A DNA stretch of 24,847 nt, from the NCBI RefSeq assembly GCF_001949145.1, contig NW_019091727.1, positions 69,798 to 94,644 on the forward strand. The letters run 5' to 3'. The notes beneath the pieces were generated by a model. The model had not been told where the DNA came from, ran no database searches, and saw nothing but the letters and a program-made list of their open reading frames with translations. The stretch comes from Acanthaster planci (lineage: Eukaryota; Echinodermata; Asteroidea; Valvatida; Acanthasteridae). This document shows, in pieces, positions 11,101 through 22,400 of the stretch (position 1 is the first letter of the stretch; each line of letters starts with the position of its first letter). The translations under genes and the position numbers were made by a program.

Positions 11101-14100
11101 ATCACAGGACCCCCTATCATTACGCAGCAATGGCATTCCCAAGTATGCATGTCCCGATCTCACAGCAAGGCCTGGGAACTGGGCTAAGGCGGTCAGGGAA
11201 AGCTGTGCTTTGCATGGCAATGTACTCAACTTTGTGCTCAGTGAGGATGGAACTGTATATTTCAGTGTGAACCAGGAACACTTCATTGAGTTCTTCAATG
11301 GGGTGGACACTACCAGACCCACCTGGGGAGTAATTGATGTCTATGGCAATACTACAGGAGTCAGAATTGTTGGTATGCCCCTTTTTGAACCATTTCACAT
11401 ATTGGTCAGGGGAGGGGGAGTTGTGTGTCAAAACGTGTCAACTGCTTTTCAGAGAATTCATTGGTGCCATCATGAACTAATTCATGGTACCAGTACATAA
11501 CGGTAATTCCAGAAATTCGGGGTCCATTTTTCTTCGTGTCCCTGCCACATCAGATTTTGGACATGTAAGTTAAAAACACATTTTCTTATTTCCAAGAGTG
11601 ACGAATTGATGCAAATTGCCTGCCAAANNNNNNNNNNNNNNNNNNNNNNNNNNNNNNNNNNNNNNNNNNNNNNNNNNNNNNNNNNNNNNNNNNNNNNNNN
11701 NNNNNNNNNNNNNNNNNNNNNNNNNNNNNNNNNNNNNNNNNNNNNNNNNNNNNNNNNNNNNNNNNNNNNNNNNNNNNNNNNNNTGTCACATTTTTGGACC
11801 CCTAATTTCTGGAATTACAAATGTACCATGCATGTTGGGAGGCCCACACACTGAGGTACCGCTGTGGTGTACTTGTTAACATGTGAGATATTTCTCTTTA
11901 CAAGTGTGCCCTTCCAATATACGGGTACATGTACACGTACCAGGGAAAGGCGGTTTTTCATGCGACTGACTAATCATGTAATAAACCTGCAGAAAAACAG
12001 GTTAAAGTACAGTAACTCTCTGCAGCTTTATTTTCATTCAATGTTGTGGAACTACTGAAGCACTGAACTGGTTTGTACTGTACACGTACATGTAGTTTGT
12101 ATTACAAGGAGAATGATTGCTCATGCTTGTACTGATTCATAGTACATGTACATGTATTGTGACAGAATTTCTTGCTCTGGATCTGACCAGTGCACAGATT
12201 TGGAATTGTGTAGAAGTGCCTTGAAAAAAGTGATCAGTGTCTTCTCTGTACTGCTTGCTTGTACAGATACTTTCCCAACTTCAAATAGGATATCATCAAG
12301 AGGTGCGTCAATGAATTCTGGCTTCCAGGATTCCTTGTGGCTGGTCTCAGACTTTATCCCTGGGAGCAGTCGCTCATCTTCTGCCCACAGCAGCAGTGCC
12401 CGCTCTAATACACCCAAACCAGAGTCGTTACCGCTGCATACCACCCACGGCTTCAACATCACTCTCAAGGAGGAGAACGTGATTGCAGACCGCAAGGTGA
12501 CTAGTGTCAGTGGTGGGATCACCTTCACCAGTCGCCCTGTTGAATGCAACGAACGAGTCCTAGTCAAGGTTCTAGCGGTCAATCATTGTTACATTGGACA
12601 CATGGGCATTGGATTGACGTCTTGTGACCCAAACTCCCTGGATGTAGACTCCTTGCCCCTCGAGGCAGAGGATGTGTGCGACCGCAAGGAGTACTGGGTC
12701 ATGTCGCGAGATTACGAAACATTACAGGAGGGGGCCTGCCTAGGTTTCACCCTGGGTAGAGATGGACGCTTCCACATGACTGGACCTGAAGGTGCTGACC
12801 ACAAAGTTTTGATGCATGTTGATACATCTACACCTCTATGGATGTTCTTTGACCTGTACGGGACTACACAAACAATTAAAATATTAGGTTAGTACTACTA
12901 CATATAAGATGTTCCTTTTCTGGGATAAACATCTTTTTGGATGGGCAACAATAATCACTGTATTGGCTGTGTAATCTGTATGCAGCAATTTAAAATCAAC
13001 AGAAATATTCTTTGAACTATTGTTCAAATTATGTGAGCATTGGTTTAAACCAAAATATTTATTGAGTGACCAAACTGTGTATGCTACAAATTTTACCCTG
13101 ACTCTGAATATCAAGCATTTCATTGTATCCCTCCCGAGCTTTCATCATATTGAAAGTTCCCCCCCCCCGGAGATGGAAAAAATTAGGCCATTTTTGGGAA
13201 AGGAAAATGACCTTGTCTAAATTAAAAGTGTAGATAAAGTGTCATTGGATTCCTGCACAGTGGAGTACTTGGGAGGATACGGGAAGATTTTTTTGTGAGA
13301 ATGTCTAGAATTAACGATTAATATTCCACCAACTTACGGGAAATAGTCACGTGGATTAACAGTTTCTCTAATGTTTAAACATTCTCAAACAATTCAAATT
13401 TTGCTCCTCAGATAAATCTGAGGAGACATACTGCCATGATACCATACTCACATACATGTCCTTTAACTCGAGTGTGTACTTTGGCAACTCCCAACACCTT
13501 CAGTGGTTGAAGCAGCAAGTTTCAATCTATGTGAACTGGTTACTGCCTGAGTGCCAGTTGGTATGTGTACCTTTGTACTGCATTCTCTGGTGGTAGGATT
13601 ATTTGATACATCCTACATACATGTATGCCATGCAGTTTACATGTACGCGTTATTGATTTTGACTGAAAGAGAAGCTCTTTATCCAGCATGAACGTTGGCA
13701 TACAAAAAGGAGTGTTAATATACATGTACATGTACAGTGTTCATGTACATGAAGAATTAATGCTGTGGAAAGTGAGGTTTCTGTGTAATGTACCAAAGTG
13801 CGTGGTTTACATTTTCCAGGTGCACTGAAGAATAAGCCACCTCCTCCACCACCTCCTATTCCAGACCGAGAGGCCAATGACATCAACTTGAATATATTTG
13901 ATGAGGCTGATGGTGCTGTAGCCTCTACTGACTCCCTGGATGAAACAGAGGCTGTCCCCACACCCCCTCCAAGACTCAGTTCCACCTCTTCTACTAACAA
14001 GCCAGCCAGGCGGGCCCCTCCTCCTCGCCCTGCCAAACCCCCGCTGCGCCAGGACGAGTGTACGGTGTGCTTTGAGAACCCACCCAATGCTGTCTTCTAT

Positions 14101-14217
14101 CGCTGCGGCCATGTCTGCTGCTGCCTGGAGTGTGGCTCCAAGCTGAAGGAGAGGGGAGACCCCTGCCCGCTGTGCCGAGCCCCCATTGAAGATCTCATTA
14201 AATTCTACAAGATGTAG
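5051..14217 (+). CDS. NEURL1: neuralized-like E3 ubiquitin-protein ligase (four coding exons, complete)
   Basis: The spliced CDS joins 5051-5105, 10701-11372, 12267-12887 and 13820-14217 (1746 nt, 581 aa). Domain order is myristoylation-type N-terminus, NHR1 (about residues 90-242), NHR2 (about 303-449), proline-rich linker, and a C-terminal C3HC4 RING (C530 to C568). This is the diagnostic order of neuralized, an E3 ligase that ubiquitinates Delta and Jagged at the plasma membrane and drives their endocytosis in the signal-sending cell. In Drosophila, NHR1 binds the ligand and the RING recruits E2; this family knowledge is transferred here. Each junction has GT/AG ends and matching phase 1, and the joined frame has no stop, so I see no sign of a pseudogene. 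Length is close to the human protein (574 aa from memory). NEURL1B is the main alternative name, because invertebrates usually carry one pro-orthologue. The exact exon 2 start is the least certain point. Confidence 0.9.
5218..5945. mobile_element. foldback-like element with minisatellite arms
   Basis: The left arm (5218-5265) is made of CACTTC(A/G)CCCCATTTC-type tandem units. The right arm (5801-5945) is the reverse complement type, built of GGGGTGAAGTGGAAAT-like units in about nine degenerate copies. The roughly 535 bp between them is unrelated. Inverted arms built of short tandem repeats are the hallmark of foldback (TU/FB) transposons, first described in sea urchin and fly. A 6-bp word GTTCCA occurs outside both arms (5201-5206 and 5955-5960) and may be a target duplication, but this could be chance. 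Open frames inside the right arm are repeat artefacts. Confidence 0.45.
7338..7712. repeat. degenerate GACTTGACTTG / GACTCGAGTC repeat tract
   Basis: Units of TGACTTGACTTG, GACTCAAGTC and GACTCGACTCGACT recur in both orientations across the stretch, interrupted by unique sequence at about 7450-7520. Similar ACTTGACTT-type repeats are widespread in marine invertebrate genomes. No coding content is seen. Confidence 0.55.
9956..10348. mobile_element. piggyBac-type non-autonomous MITE (TTAA target sites)
   Basis: The left end reads TTAACCCCTTCACG (from 9956) and the right end reads CGTCAAGGGGTTAA (to 10348). Both ends therefore carry the TTAA duplication followed by inverted CCCCTT(C/G)ACG termini, the arrangement of piggyBac elements. 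The interior (about 385 bp) has no transposase frame. It contains smaller inverted repeats, for example CCACAAA with TTTGTGG near 10246-10264 and CAAGAATT with AATTCTTG further out. It sits in neuralized intron 1, 352 bp before exon 2. Confidence 0.65.
10701..11372 (+). CDS. NEURL1: neuralized exon 2: Ser/Pro-rich leader and NHR1 domain
   Basis: Encodes residues 19-242. The first 70 or so residues are a polar, low-complexity leader. NHR1 then begins at FHFHKVHGKNIVLSGDGKTA (F90) and runs to VRIV at the donor. Neuralized signatures visible here include SFCNALVFSHR, WSGVLRFGYTSQDP, the IPKYACPDL segment and PTWGVIDVYG. In the family this beta-sandwich binds the intracellular tail of Notch ligands. 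The donor is TTG|GTATGC at 11372. The exon is 672 nt, phase 1 at both ends, so it is a symmetric module. The start is uncertain: AG at 10699-10700, AG at 10738-10739 (13 residues shorter) and AG at 10489-10490 (70 residues longer) all keep phase. I prefer 10701 because upstream translation is hydrophobic repeat-like sequence while downstream sequence looks coding. Confidence 0.9.
11373..12266 (+). other. neuralized intron 2 with assembly gap
   Basis: This 894-nt phase 1 intron includes 156 unresolved bases (11628-11783). The gap is bracketed by 24-bp inverted repeats (see the repeat entry), which probably explains the assembly failure. Several TACATGTA words occur on the right side. No coding exon is visible in the readable part. 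Confidence 0.75.
11503..11818. repeat. inverted-repeat element flanking the N gap (candidate MITE)
   Basis: The left arm at 11503-11526 begins GTAATTCCAGAAATT and ends GGGGTCCA. The right arm at 11795-11818 is its reverse complement with one mismatch in 24. The gap lies between them, so the interior is mostly unknown. Total span is 316 bp if the gap size is real, which suits a short non-autonomous DNA transposon or palindromic repeat. I see no clear target-site duplication at the edges, so the superfamily cannot be named. Confidence 0.55.
12267..12887 (+). CDS. NEURL1: neuralized exon 3: linker and NHR2 domain
   Basis: Encodes residues 243-449. The acceptor is CTTGTACAG at 12266 and the donor is TTAG|GTTAGT at 12887, both phase 1; 621 nt is a multiple of three. 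The first 60 residues are a Ser-rich linker (SSRSSSAHSSSARSN). NHR2 runs from HGFNITLKEENVIADRK (H303) to QTIKILG. Family hallmarks are GGITFTSRPV, IGLTSCDPNSL, the DRKEYWV segment and PLWMFFDLYG, which parallel the ITFTSRPV, GFTSKDP and WALVDVYG features of the first repeat. NHR2 in the family contributes to ligand and lipid interactions, less well defined than NHR1. Confidence 0.93.
12888..13819 (+). other. neuralized intron 3
   Basis: A 932-nt phase 1 intron between GTTAGT (12888) and CATTTTCCAG (13819). It has short TACATGTA runs near 13615-13755, a C-run at 13161-13168 and no plausible coding exon. An OCT-like or structured element is not evident. Confidence 0.8.
13820..14217 (+). CDS. 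NEURL1: neuralized exon 4: proline-rich linker and C-terminal RING finger
   Basis: Encodes residues 450-581 and ends at TAG (14215-14217). After ALKNKPPPPPPPIP comes an acidic stretch, then a second proline-rich segment containing RAPPPRP, a match to the class I SH3-binding pattern. The RING ligands are C530, C533, C545, H547, C551, C554, C565 and C568, in the order C3HC4, with CGHVCCCLEC and CPLCRAPI as in neuralized and IAP-type RINGs. All eight zinc ligands are present, so E2 recruitment should be intact. The protein ends 13 residues after the last cysteine (IEDLIKFYKM), typical for this family. Confidence 0.95.
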
Positions 14218-17200
14218 GTGGGTTTGCAGGGTTTGCTGTTGATAATACCTGCACTTGTTACTTAATAAGGGTGGGATGTACAAGTAGGCCTGTTTGATAT
14301 CCATTTTTTAAAAACTGAAATATCGGGGAAAATATATTTCAATATTCGATAATATCGTGATGACGTCATTTTTTCTTCACGTCAGTCACTGACTCATTGC
14401 TGCGTCACAAGCCCCACATAGCACAGCACAGTGAGCTGTAAAGCAAGTCAATTCCCACCATGCCTATGCATCGGCATCGTAAATACCCCTGTCAGCAAAG
14501 CCCATCTTTAATTCTGTATCGAACGGTTCAGATTACCCATACGCGTATTAAATCTTGCAGTATCAAATTTTACCTTGAAGTGGTCAATCATAATTGCAAA
14601 CATTGTGGACGCATTTCTCGTTTTGTAAGTAAAAGAAGTGTAATGTTTATGTACATGTACAGTGTACAAGTGCATGTACCTTGTAGTGCCATGTTTGTAG
14701 TGCCATGACAAAGCCGTTAAGTCACCGTGTGCGTAAAGGAAACCAAGGAAGTCAAGTTTAAAGAGCACCTCTGGGAAAAACATGTTTTCTCTGATTTTAT
14801 CTGTTCAAATAAATAAGGAAGCATCTAAATCGAACGCAGTGCCATTTGTCTTCAGAGCTCAACTATAACAAGTTAAAAAGGGCTTTTTTCTGTTCATGAC
14901 AAGATGCGAATTCTGAATGTAGATTGCATCCTTTGGAGAGAACAGAAAACTAGAGGAACCCTGTGCATGCCAAACAATGCATGTAGCTATTGAAACTCTG
15001 AAAGTCATTTTGATTAAACAGACAGATCCAAAAGTCATGACTATTGAGTACATGTACATGTATGAAAGAGAATTTGGAATCTAACATACATGTAGTGAGT
15101 GACCTATTGCCCTGTAAATTCTCTTGATATTTCTTTTCCTTTCGGCATCCATGTACTTTTTGAGAAAACAAGTGGAATCTAAAACAATAAACATTGCTAG
15201 TCTTAAAATGCCCCATTATCAGTTTACATTCTTACATACATGTATGGTTGGTTGGATCATGTGCATTGTTGAACCTACATGTATGTAATTATGCATGAAA
15301 ACACTGAGGTAGGTGGCACTGACCTCTGTAAAGTGTTAATTGGCTAAGCATTTAAACAGTATGGGAAAGTTTGTGTAAACATTTTTCAAATTTAATCTAA
15401 TTGGTTGGTTTATATTTCATTTACTCGTGTAATGACATTAATGGGGAGCAAATTCAAAGTGAAAGTAACGCTGCTCCTGGTTATTTGCTGCATTTGCCAT
15501 GTATCCAATATGTGGAGAGTCTGAGCTTTACAGCTTCCTGTGACTTCACACATTTTTCATGGTTTGAATCACGCCGGGTGTGAAACACCAATAGCCTGCC
15601 TGCCGCCCTCATGCATTGCCTCATTCCCATCCCCTCCCTTACCCTATGCACCGTGAGTCAAAGTGCACCCTCACTGGCAAAAGAAAGACAGACTGTTAAA
15701 AAGTTTTTCAACTGGGTTCTTGCACGCGTTCGGCATGCGTGTGGAGACCAAACATTCCAGAATAAAATTGCTCTGCGTACTCAGTATGTTCTGTGTCAAG
15801 TGCACGTAAACTTGCGTGCCTATGTGGTGAGTCGGTACATGTACCAAAGGACTCTCTACATGTATTTCCTTAAAAAACATGCCCTCTTTTGTTCCCACAT
15901 GTTGGGAGCGGATAGGAGATGACCCTTCACCTGGCCCAGAGTCAGCCAGGCCAAATATGCAGATAATGGCACCATGGTTCCTGTAGTGTTTGAAGGCCAT
16001 GAAACCAAAGTAGTGCTTTAAGTTGGACATCCATTACATACTGTGCATGTATGTACTGGCACATGCACAGCAGCATTACTTTTCTTGTCTTAACAAAGTT
16101 TAGAGTGCCAGCCAGCAGTGTCGGTATTGTGCTTGAGACAAGATTTCTTCTTAGGTTAAATGAATAATAAAGCATGTAGATTGCTCAACTCTTTAATATT
16201 TCCAATGAAACCAAATGTTGAAATGTGTTGAGCACGCTCACAAGGGTTCAGTTAGCAATGGACTCCATCATGTCCATGGAGAGTGGGAGCAAAATGATTT
16301 CTGAACAATTTTTAGCTGTTTAAGGTTCATGATTTTCCTGTGCTTGTAAGTACATGTACATGTATGTGCTCATGTGCTGCTTTAATATTGGGCAGAATAA
16401 GTACACTGTACAATGTATACATGTACATGTATATGGGCAATTCCATGGCTAGTTTCATTACATTTTAGGGGTCTCATCACAGCTCTTAGGACTCAATCAT
16501 CAAGGTGAATGTCAGAAAACTCTGATGAAGGTGCCATTAGTACTTGATGCACAGACAAACAAGACCTCCAAAGAATATAAAAATCAGACAGTGCAATAAG
16601 TTTTAACAGGAACTTTAATTTTGCTTAGTTATGCTACAGAAAACGGGCAAGGGAAGAAAATGCATCTCTTTGCATGAAAAGTGTCCTCATCAGGAAAGCT
16701 TCTGAAACCAAGTTAATATTGGTATATTTTCCCACTGAAAGGCAAACGTTTTGACATAAAATGTGGAACAATTATTATTTTCATTTTTAAACATTTCCCC
16801 CAAATCATGGATTGTTATGTTACAGTTACTGATACATGTTTACGTTACACTTTGTCTATGCCCATAGCATTGTTAGTACATGTAAATCCAGTTGACTCTG
16901 GTTTAAACAGCAAAAAGAATTGTTGTCTTAACAAATAAGTGAAAACAATAATCACATTGAATCCTAAGCATTACAAAGCCTTTATCAATTCCTGTCTTCC
17001 TGGAAGTGTACACAGAAGTAATAATAAAGGGAGTATACATGTACACATGCACTAGTACATGGAATAAGAAGCAATTATCTGTACAAAGTCTTATGCATGC
17101 GTAATCTTATACATGTAAAGTGATTACTCAACAAACTACATGTACATACATTTAATATACGGGTGTATGCATCATCATTCGATTGAATCTTCGGTTTACC

Positions 17201-18968
17201 TGACTAATTTCAAACAAATTCAAAATGAAATACAAGAGGAGCACAATAATAACAGTCTATAAATCTGTCTTTACATGTAGGTAGGCTAGGTACAGTGTAC
17301 ATGCGGTACATGAATGCTCGTATCATGGTTTGTTGAGCCTGAGACAATTCAACTTGGGCTACATGTAAATTTGTACTTGCATTTTCTTAGATTTTGAGAG
17401 AAAACTTGAAGTGTCCTCTATTATTGACCACCTCTGGGACATCTCACTAATAGCAACTTTTTGTCCTTCAAGTGGATTGAAGATGTATACCGATGTACAT
17501 GTAGTCCTTTACAGCAGACCATTTGCAATACTTTCTAGCAGACATGCATGTACCAGTCTCCCTCCCTTATTGACTCATCCTTCGTCTCATACCGAGGGCA
17601 GCAGATGGATGATACTTCTTGTTTTCATGACATTTTCTGACTGTAGCAGTTTTCTTCTTTTTTAAAATAAATTTGTCGTACCGACCAGATGCCTTCAACT
17701 TGTGTATGATGCACCTTTTTTTTTCTTCGCTGGTCAAAGGAAATACTGACCTAAGGACACATTCCAAAGAAAAATAAACAATTTATGTTAACCAGATTTA
17801 AAAGTTTTGAACTTACAAAGTACTATTCAAGTAACATTAAATTCACAACAGCATGGGCCTGCATGTTCTCATTTTGCTTCATATTAAGTATACATGTACC
17901 ATACATGGAGATGCCTGCTCTTGGTGACAATTGAGCGTTAATGTTCTAAAGGCCAAGAGGAACAGCCCAAAACTGCAGTTATTAAAAAATTAAATGCAAC
18001 TTAAAAATGAATGAAGATTATATGATTTTAATAAAAAAAAATTCATCAAGCTTACAAAAATGAAGAGCACTCCAACCACTGTAGTACTGACACTGTATCA
18101 CACAACTCTCAGCTATCCAGTATTACTGGCATGTGCTACACATGCTGCATTCTTGCATGTTTTCTTCAAAAAGTTAACACTTTTACTACATGTAGGAGGA
18201 AAATTAAAATATACACTTACTCTACATGTACATGTATATCAGAATGACCTGCACTTTCTTACTCACCTTATATGCACTTTTTCTGGAGTTGTTAGAACTT
18301 CCTGTTTTAAACAAGGTGTTTGCTCGGACATAATGGCTGCAGCAGCATTTGAAACAAGAAAAACGTGATTACTTTAAATGCATCATACTGCCTTCTATTG
18401 TTCAAACTAGTCATTTTAAAAACCAAAGTCTTTTTAATGTCAAATTGGCAGCACCTTGCGTACATTAAATGTTAACTTTGGTCATGTTGGTTAGCTACAA
18501 TGTACATGTACGTAACTTTTTACTTGAATATGTTACACGGTTGGTTATGTTACAGGTTTTGACTGTCTGTTCATATGGTTTTGTAAACAGTTTTTTCCCG
18601 AAACTTAGGTCTGTATGCTATCATGTATTCATACAAAGACGTTCCTCTCAAAGAAAACAGTTCTAAATTTTAGGGTCTTGTTCACCTCTTCATGGAATTG
18701 CCCATACCTGCACATGTATGTTGTCTTAAGATAAAAAATTGTTCATGAATGATTTGGATTTTGTTTGATGTACATGTGAATCAGAAATGTTGTGTTTTTA
18801 TACTGAAATTTTTCAGAATTTAATTCAAGTTCAAAGTAAACAAAATGAAATCTTATCCCCATTTCTAACTGAAATATAAATAACTTGTATCTGCAAAATA
18901 GTTTTACTTGAAGAACTAGTTGCAGTACATGTACACATGTACTCAGTCATGAAATATCACATCATCAT
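14218..18968 (+). other. 3' UTR and downstream non-coding DNA
   Basis: No second gene is recognisable. The first several hundred bases are probably neuralized 3' UTR. They include an AT-rich stretch with GATATC/ATATCG words at 14296-14356 followed by a perfect TGACGTCA palindrome at 14361-14368. The rest is AT-rich with many TACATGTA palindromes. Open frames here are short, lack splice context and translate the repeat as YMYM/HVHV-type peptides. Confidence 0.6.
14808..14813 (+). terminator. candidate polyadenylation signal AATAAA
   Basis: This is the first canonical AATAAA that I see downstream of the neuralized stop codon, about 590 nt after it. Further AATAAA words occur at about 15186 and beyond, and vertebrate NEURL1 has a long 3' UTR, so the functional site may be distal. 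Confidence 0.3.
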
Positions 18969-19450
18969 TAGGGCTGAGTCAATTCGAATAATTCACTACC
19001 AGTTGAATATTCAATCTTCAATTCAATCGAATATCTCAATATTCCTTTGTACTGACAGATTGTTGAGGAACAAACCATATACAAAATCAATTGTGATAAT
19101 GCACATAATTGTACAGTATGATCACTACAGTAGTTTCTCACATCTAGGAGTACATGTATCTCCAGCCATGCTTTACTTGTTGCAAGATTAAGAGATGAAC
19201 AATAACCCTTGCTCTGTTCAAAATTTCTCTTCCTTTTCAATTGTTTAATGAATAATTCACATGTTGAATCATTTTTCATTGAATCTGCTTGAAACAAGCC
19301 TCCATAGTGCACGTTTTCTCATTTACATGTAAAACAAAGGAAATTCCCCGCTCCTTTTATTGAATTTTTGCATTTGAATATTCAAATACAGATAATAATA
19401 TTCGATAATCTATGGAATATTCGGATATTTGGATATTCAGCACAGCCCTA
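18969..19450. mobile_element. hAT-type non-autonomous MITE (482 bp) with 8-bp target duplication
   Basis: The element starts TAGGGCTGAG and ends CACAGCCCTA, giving short terminal inverted repeats (TAGGGCTG/CAGCCCTA). It is flanked on both sides by the identical octamer ATCATCAT (18961-18968 and 19451-19458). An 8-bp duplication with TAGGG-type ends is characteristic of the hAT superfamily. The sub-terminal regions are rich in GAATATTC-like palindromic words on both ends, common in such MITEs. No transposase frame is present, so it would need to be moved in trans. Confidence 0.75.
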
Positions 19451-22400
19451 ATCATCATGTAATATTATTTGCAGTTACCATGCCTTAGGTAGCACTACCC
19501 ATCTTTTGAAATTCAGGGAGACAGTGAATGGCATTGATGCATGCATACTGTATAGCTATAACTATAATACAGCTTACTGTACGTACAGACACCTGACAGA
19601 GGTACTGGCATTGCAGTACCATACAAATATTGACAATGTGCATGTATTGTACTTCAAGTAACAGGTACCAGTGTGACCAAACTAATCTGCCCAGGTGATT
19701 GGACATGTGTTCTCTCTTTTTCAGTCAAAGCTAAGAGAAAATGGAATGCGCAATGGGTCATGTACATGTAGCTTGTAAAGTAATCAATGTTTGTTTTATA
19801 ACCACTTGCCCACAGATTCAGCACAGTGTTAGAGTTGTACTGTATTAGTTAAACCCCAAACTCATGCAACTGTTAACACACCATTACCTGTTTGCACACA
19901 ACATACTGTGCATATGTACATGTAGCGGTACCTCATACCATTCGTATGTGTATCAGTTGCAAAATTTCGAGAGTATGGGAAAGGCAGCATAACCGCAATA
20001 AAACAAAATGCACCGAGAATTTGTATGTGTTCACAAACTTTTTGTTTTGTTTCCTTAACACTCGAAACAGAATCTGCTGAGACTAATTCAAGACATAAAG
20101 TTGCAAAAGATGTTACTGTGTAGACCCATAATTACATGTACAAGTTTTGTTTTGAGTTTACTGCATGAACTCTCAGATATTATAGATGTTTACACGACGG
20201 TCATGAAATTGAAATGTTATACATGTATATGTATGTATTTGTCGTATCTCTCATCACATACATGTATATGGCATGGCTTTGCTGGGTCAGAGCCATGGAA
20301 GCCCTTTCCATGTTTTGAGTGTAAACAGGTAAAGTGCACAAGTTTGGCCCACATCACAGCAGTTAATTGTCTGGTAAAATCCGGAAAGCACTGTTCATCA
20401 GTAAGATTAAAAGTTGTAACTTGCTCAGCCAAAAATTGAACCTGCTTTATACTTGCAAAGTGATCTGCAAGCAGTTTGAACTTTCCTGCAGGATGTGAGG
20501 GTTTACAGAAAGACTCTGTTGAACCAAAAAAATGACATACTGCTTCTTTTTGATGTGTGAAAGGGGTCACATACAGTGAAAGTGAAATTAATGATACATG
20601 TACCGTAGATGTCACATTTAAAACTATGCTTTTGACATGTTACATACATGTACGTGTATTACCGATATGTGCACAGGCAGGAAGTGTACATACAGTACAT
20701 GTAATGTATAGTGTACATGTACATGTATGTTTGCATGTTTGCCGCTCTTCACATGTACGTGCACTGCATGTGTTAATGCCCATTTACGCAGATGAGTTGT
20801 GACAGAAAGTGTTGATGGAAAATGACATGCAATGTGTATTTTTATTCTTTATGTTACATTTACACATACATGTACATAGGGTGGAAACTCTCAAAGCATG
20901 GAAATCGTCATTTACCATGTTTACTGATTTTACCAGACTAAAATAGTGCCCACAGTAAGAATCAAAGGTTCATGTATGAGGAAGTGCTCATTATACCAGT
21001 CAAACAATGATGTCATATCTAACAGACAGCTGATTGGCATTGAAATGTCTCATCACAGTATCTTTGAAACATCACTCAGTTTTCCAAACTGAACTGTGTA
21101 CATGTATGCCCTCTCCTTGTGTAAACAGTCTCATAGAAAACCACTGTGTTAGATACATTTATGTATGTTGCATCAAGTGGAATTCTATCATGTTTCATCA
21201 TAGAGCTGTGTGAATGGACTCTGCCTCCAAGGAACTATGTGGTGAGAAGCTCACAATGACAGGTGTTTTTGATGTTTAAGTCAGCGTACATGTATATACA
21301 TGTACGTACGCTACATGTTAAATGTCCTCTGTAGCAGAAAATTCCTCAGAATACTTAAAAATAGTAAGATTTAGAAAGCGTAACTTCATATATGCAGATT
21401 TCAGATTAAAAATTTGCAAAAAGTCTACAATGTACAGTATGTGTTTGTATTAGAATTTGTTGGTAAATTACCTTAATGTACAGATTATGATTTAGGCAGC
21501 ATTTTTAGAACTAAATTATGTGTGTTGTCTTTTTGTACATGTATGAAGTGGACTTGAATTTACCAAATTATGTGTACCAGTACATGGTTGAAACTCCACT
21601 CATCAGGAGTCCAATATAGAAAGTGTTTCTTGCAAAATGTGAAGAAACTCAACAGGTAGAAAAAGTTTCTATGGAATCGAGATTTCAAGTCAAATGCTTA
21701 ATTGACTGAGCTTACATGTAGCAAACTGAATTGAAGTTGAAATGGAAAAGTTACATTGCACAATTCAGTATGGGTATACATGTAGAATGATTTTCAGTTT
21801 ATCATCCCAATCAGAGGTTAATTGCTATACTGTTCGGTTTAATGTAACCAGAACTCTGTACATGTACATGTACAAGTAAGGCATGTGATGATGCCACATA
21901 AGTCATGTTCAGGCGCGTGTACATGTTGTCATGTATTCAGGTGCTTACCTTTCTGTAGATGTACATGTATGTGATTGTTGCATTACCAACAGCATACATG
22001 TGGTGGGGCACTAGATTTAGGCTAAGACAATGAGCCAAATACATGTATACTCTCTGCTCACAAACTCTGATCTTAAGCAAGATGGTGACCAGATTACATT
22101 TGTGTATGTACATGTATGTACTGTACATGTACATGCACATGTAGGTTACTTGAAGCAGTGCCTTGGCATGCAAAGTTTATGTAATTCAGATCAAGGGTTG
22201 AAATACTGGTAGTACATGATGTTAACATCGCAAAACGCTGTTTCAAGGCTCAAACAAGATATACATTCATACATGTACATGTACTGTAAATTTCACTTCA
22301 TAATTCCACTAAACCCTCAAGTGCTTGATGGAAAGTACATTAATTGAAATTGGAGGATTTGGGACTGTTAGGGTTAACATGCGTGTACATGTACAGTGTA

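Noticed and set aside
12121-12582. 153-codon minus-strand open frame
   Set aside because: Antisense shadow of the NHR2 exon with no family resemblance.
13807-14304. 165-codon minus-strand open frame
   Set aside because: It is antisense to the RING exon, whose plus-strand frame is clearly coding; the minus frame follows from the exon's GC-rich composition.
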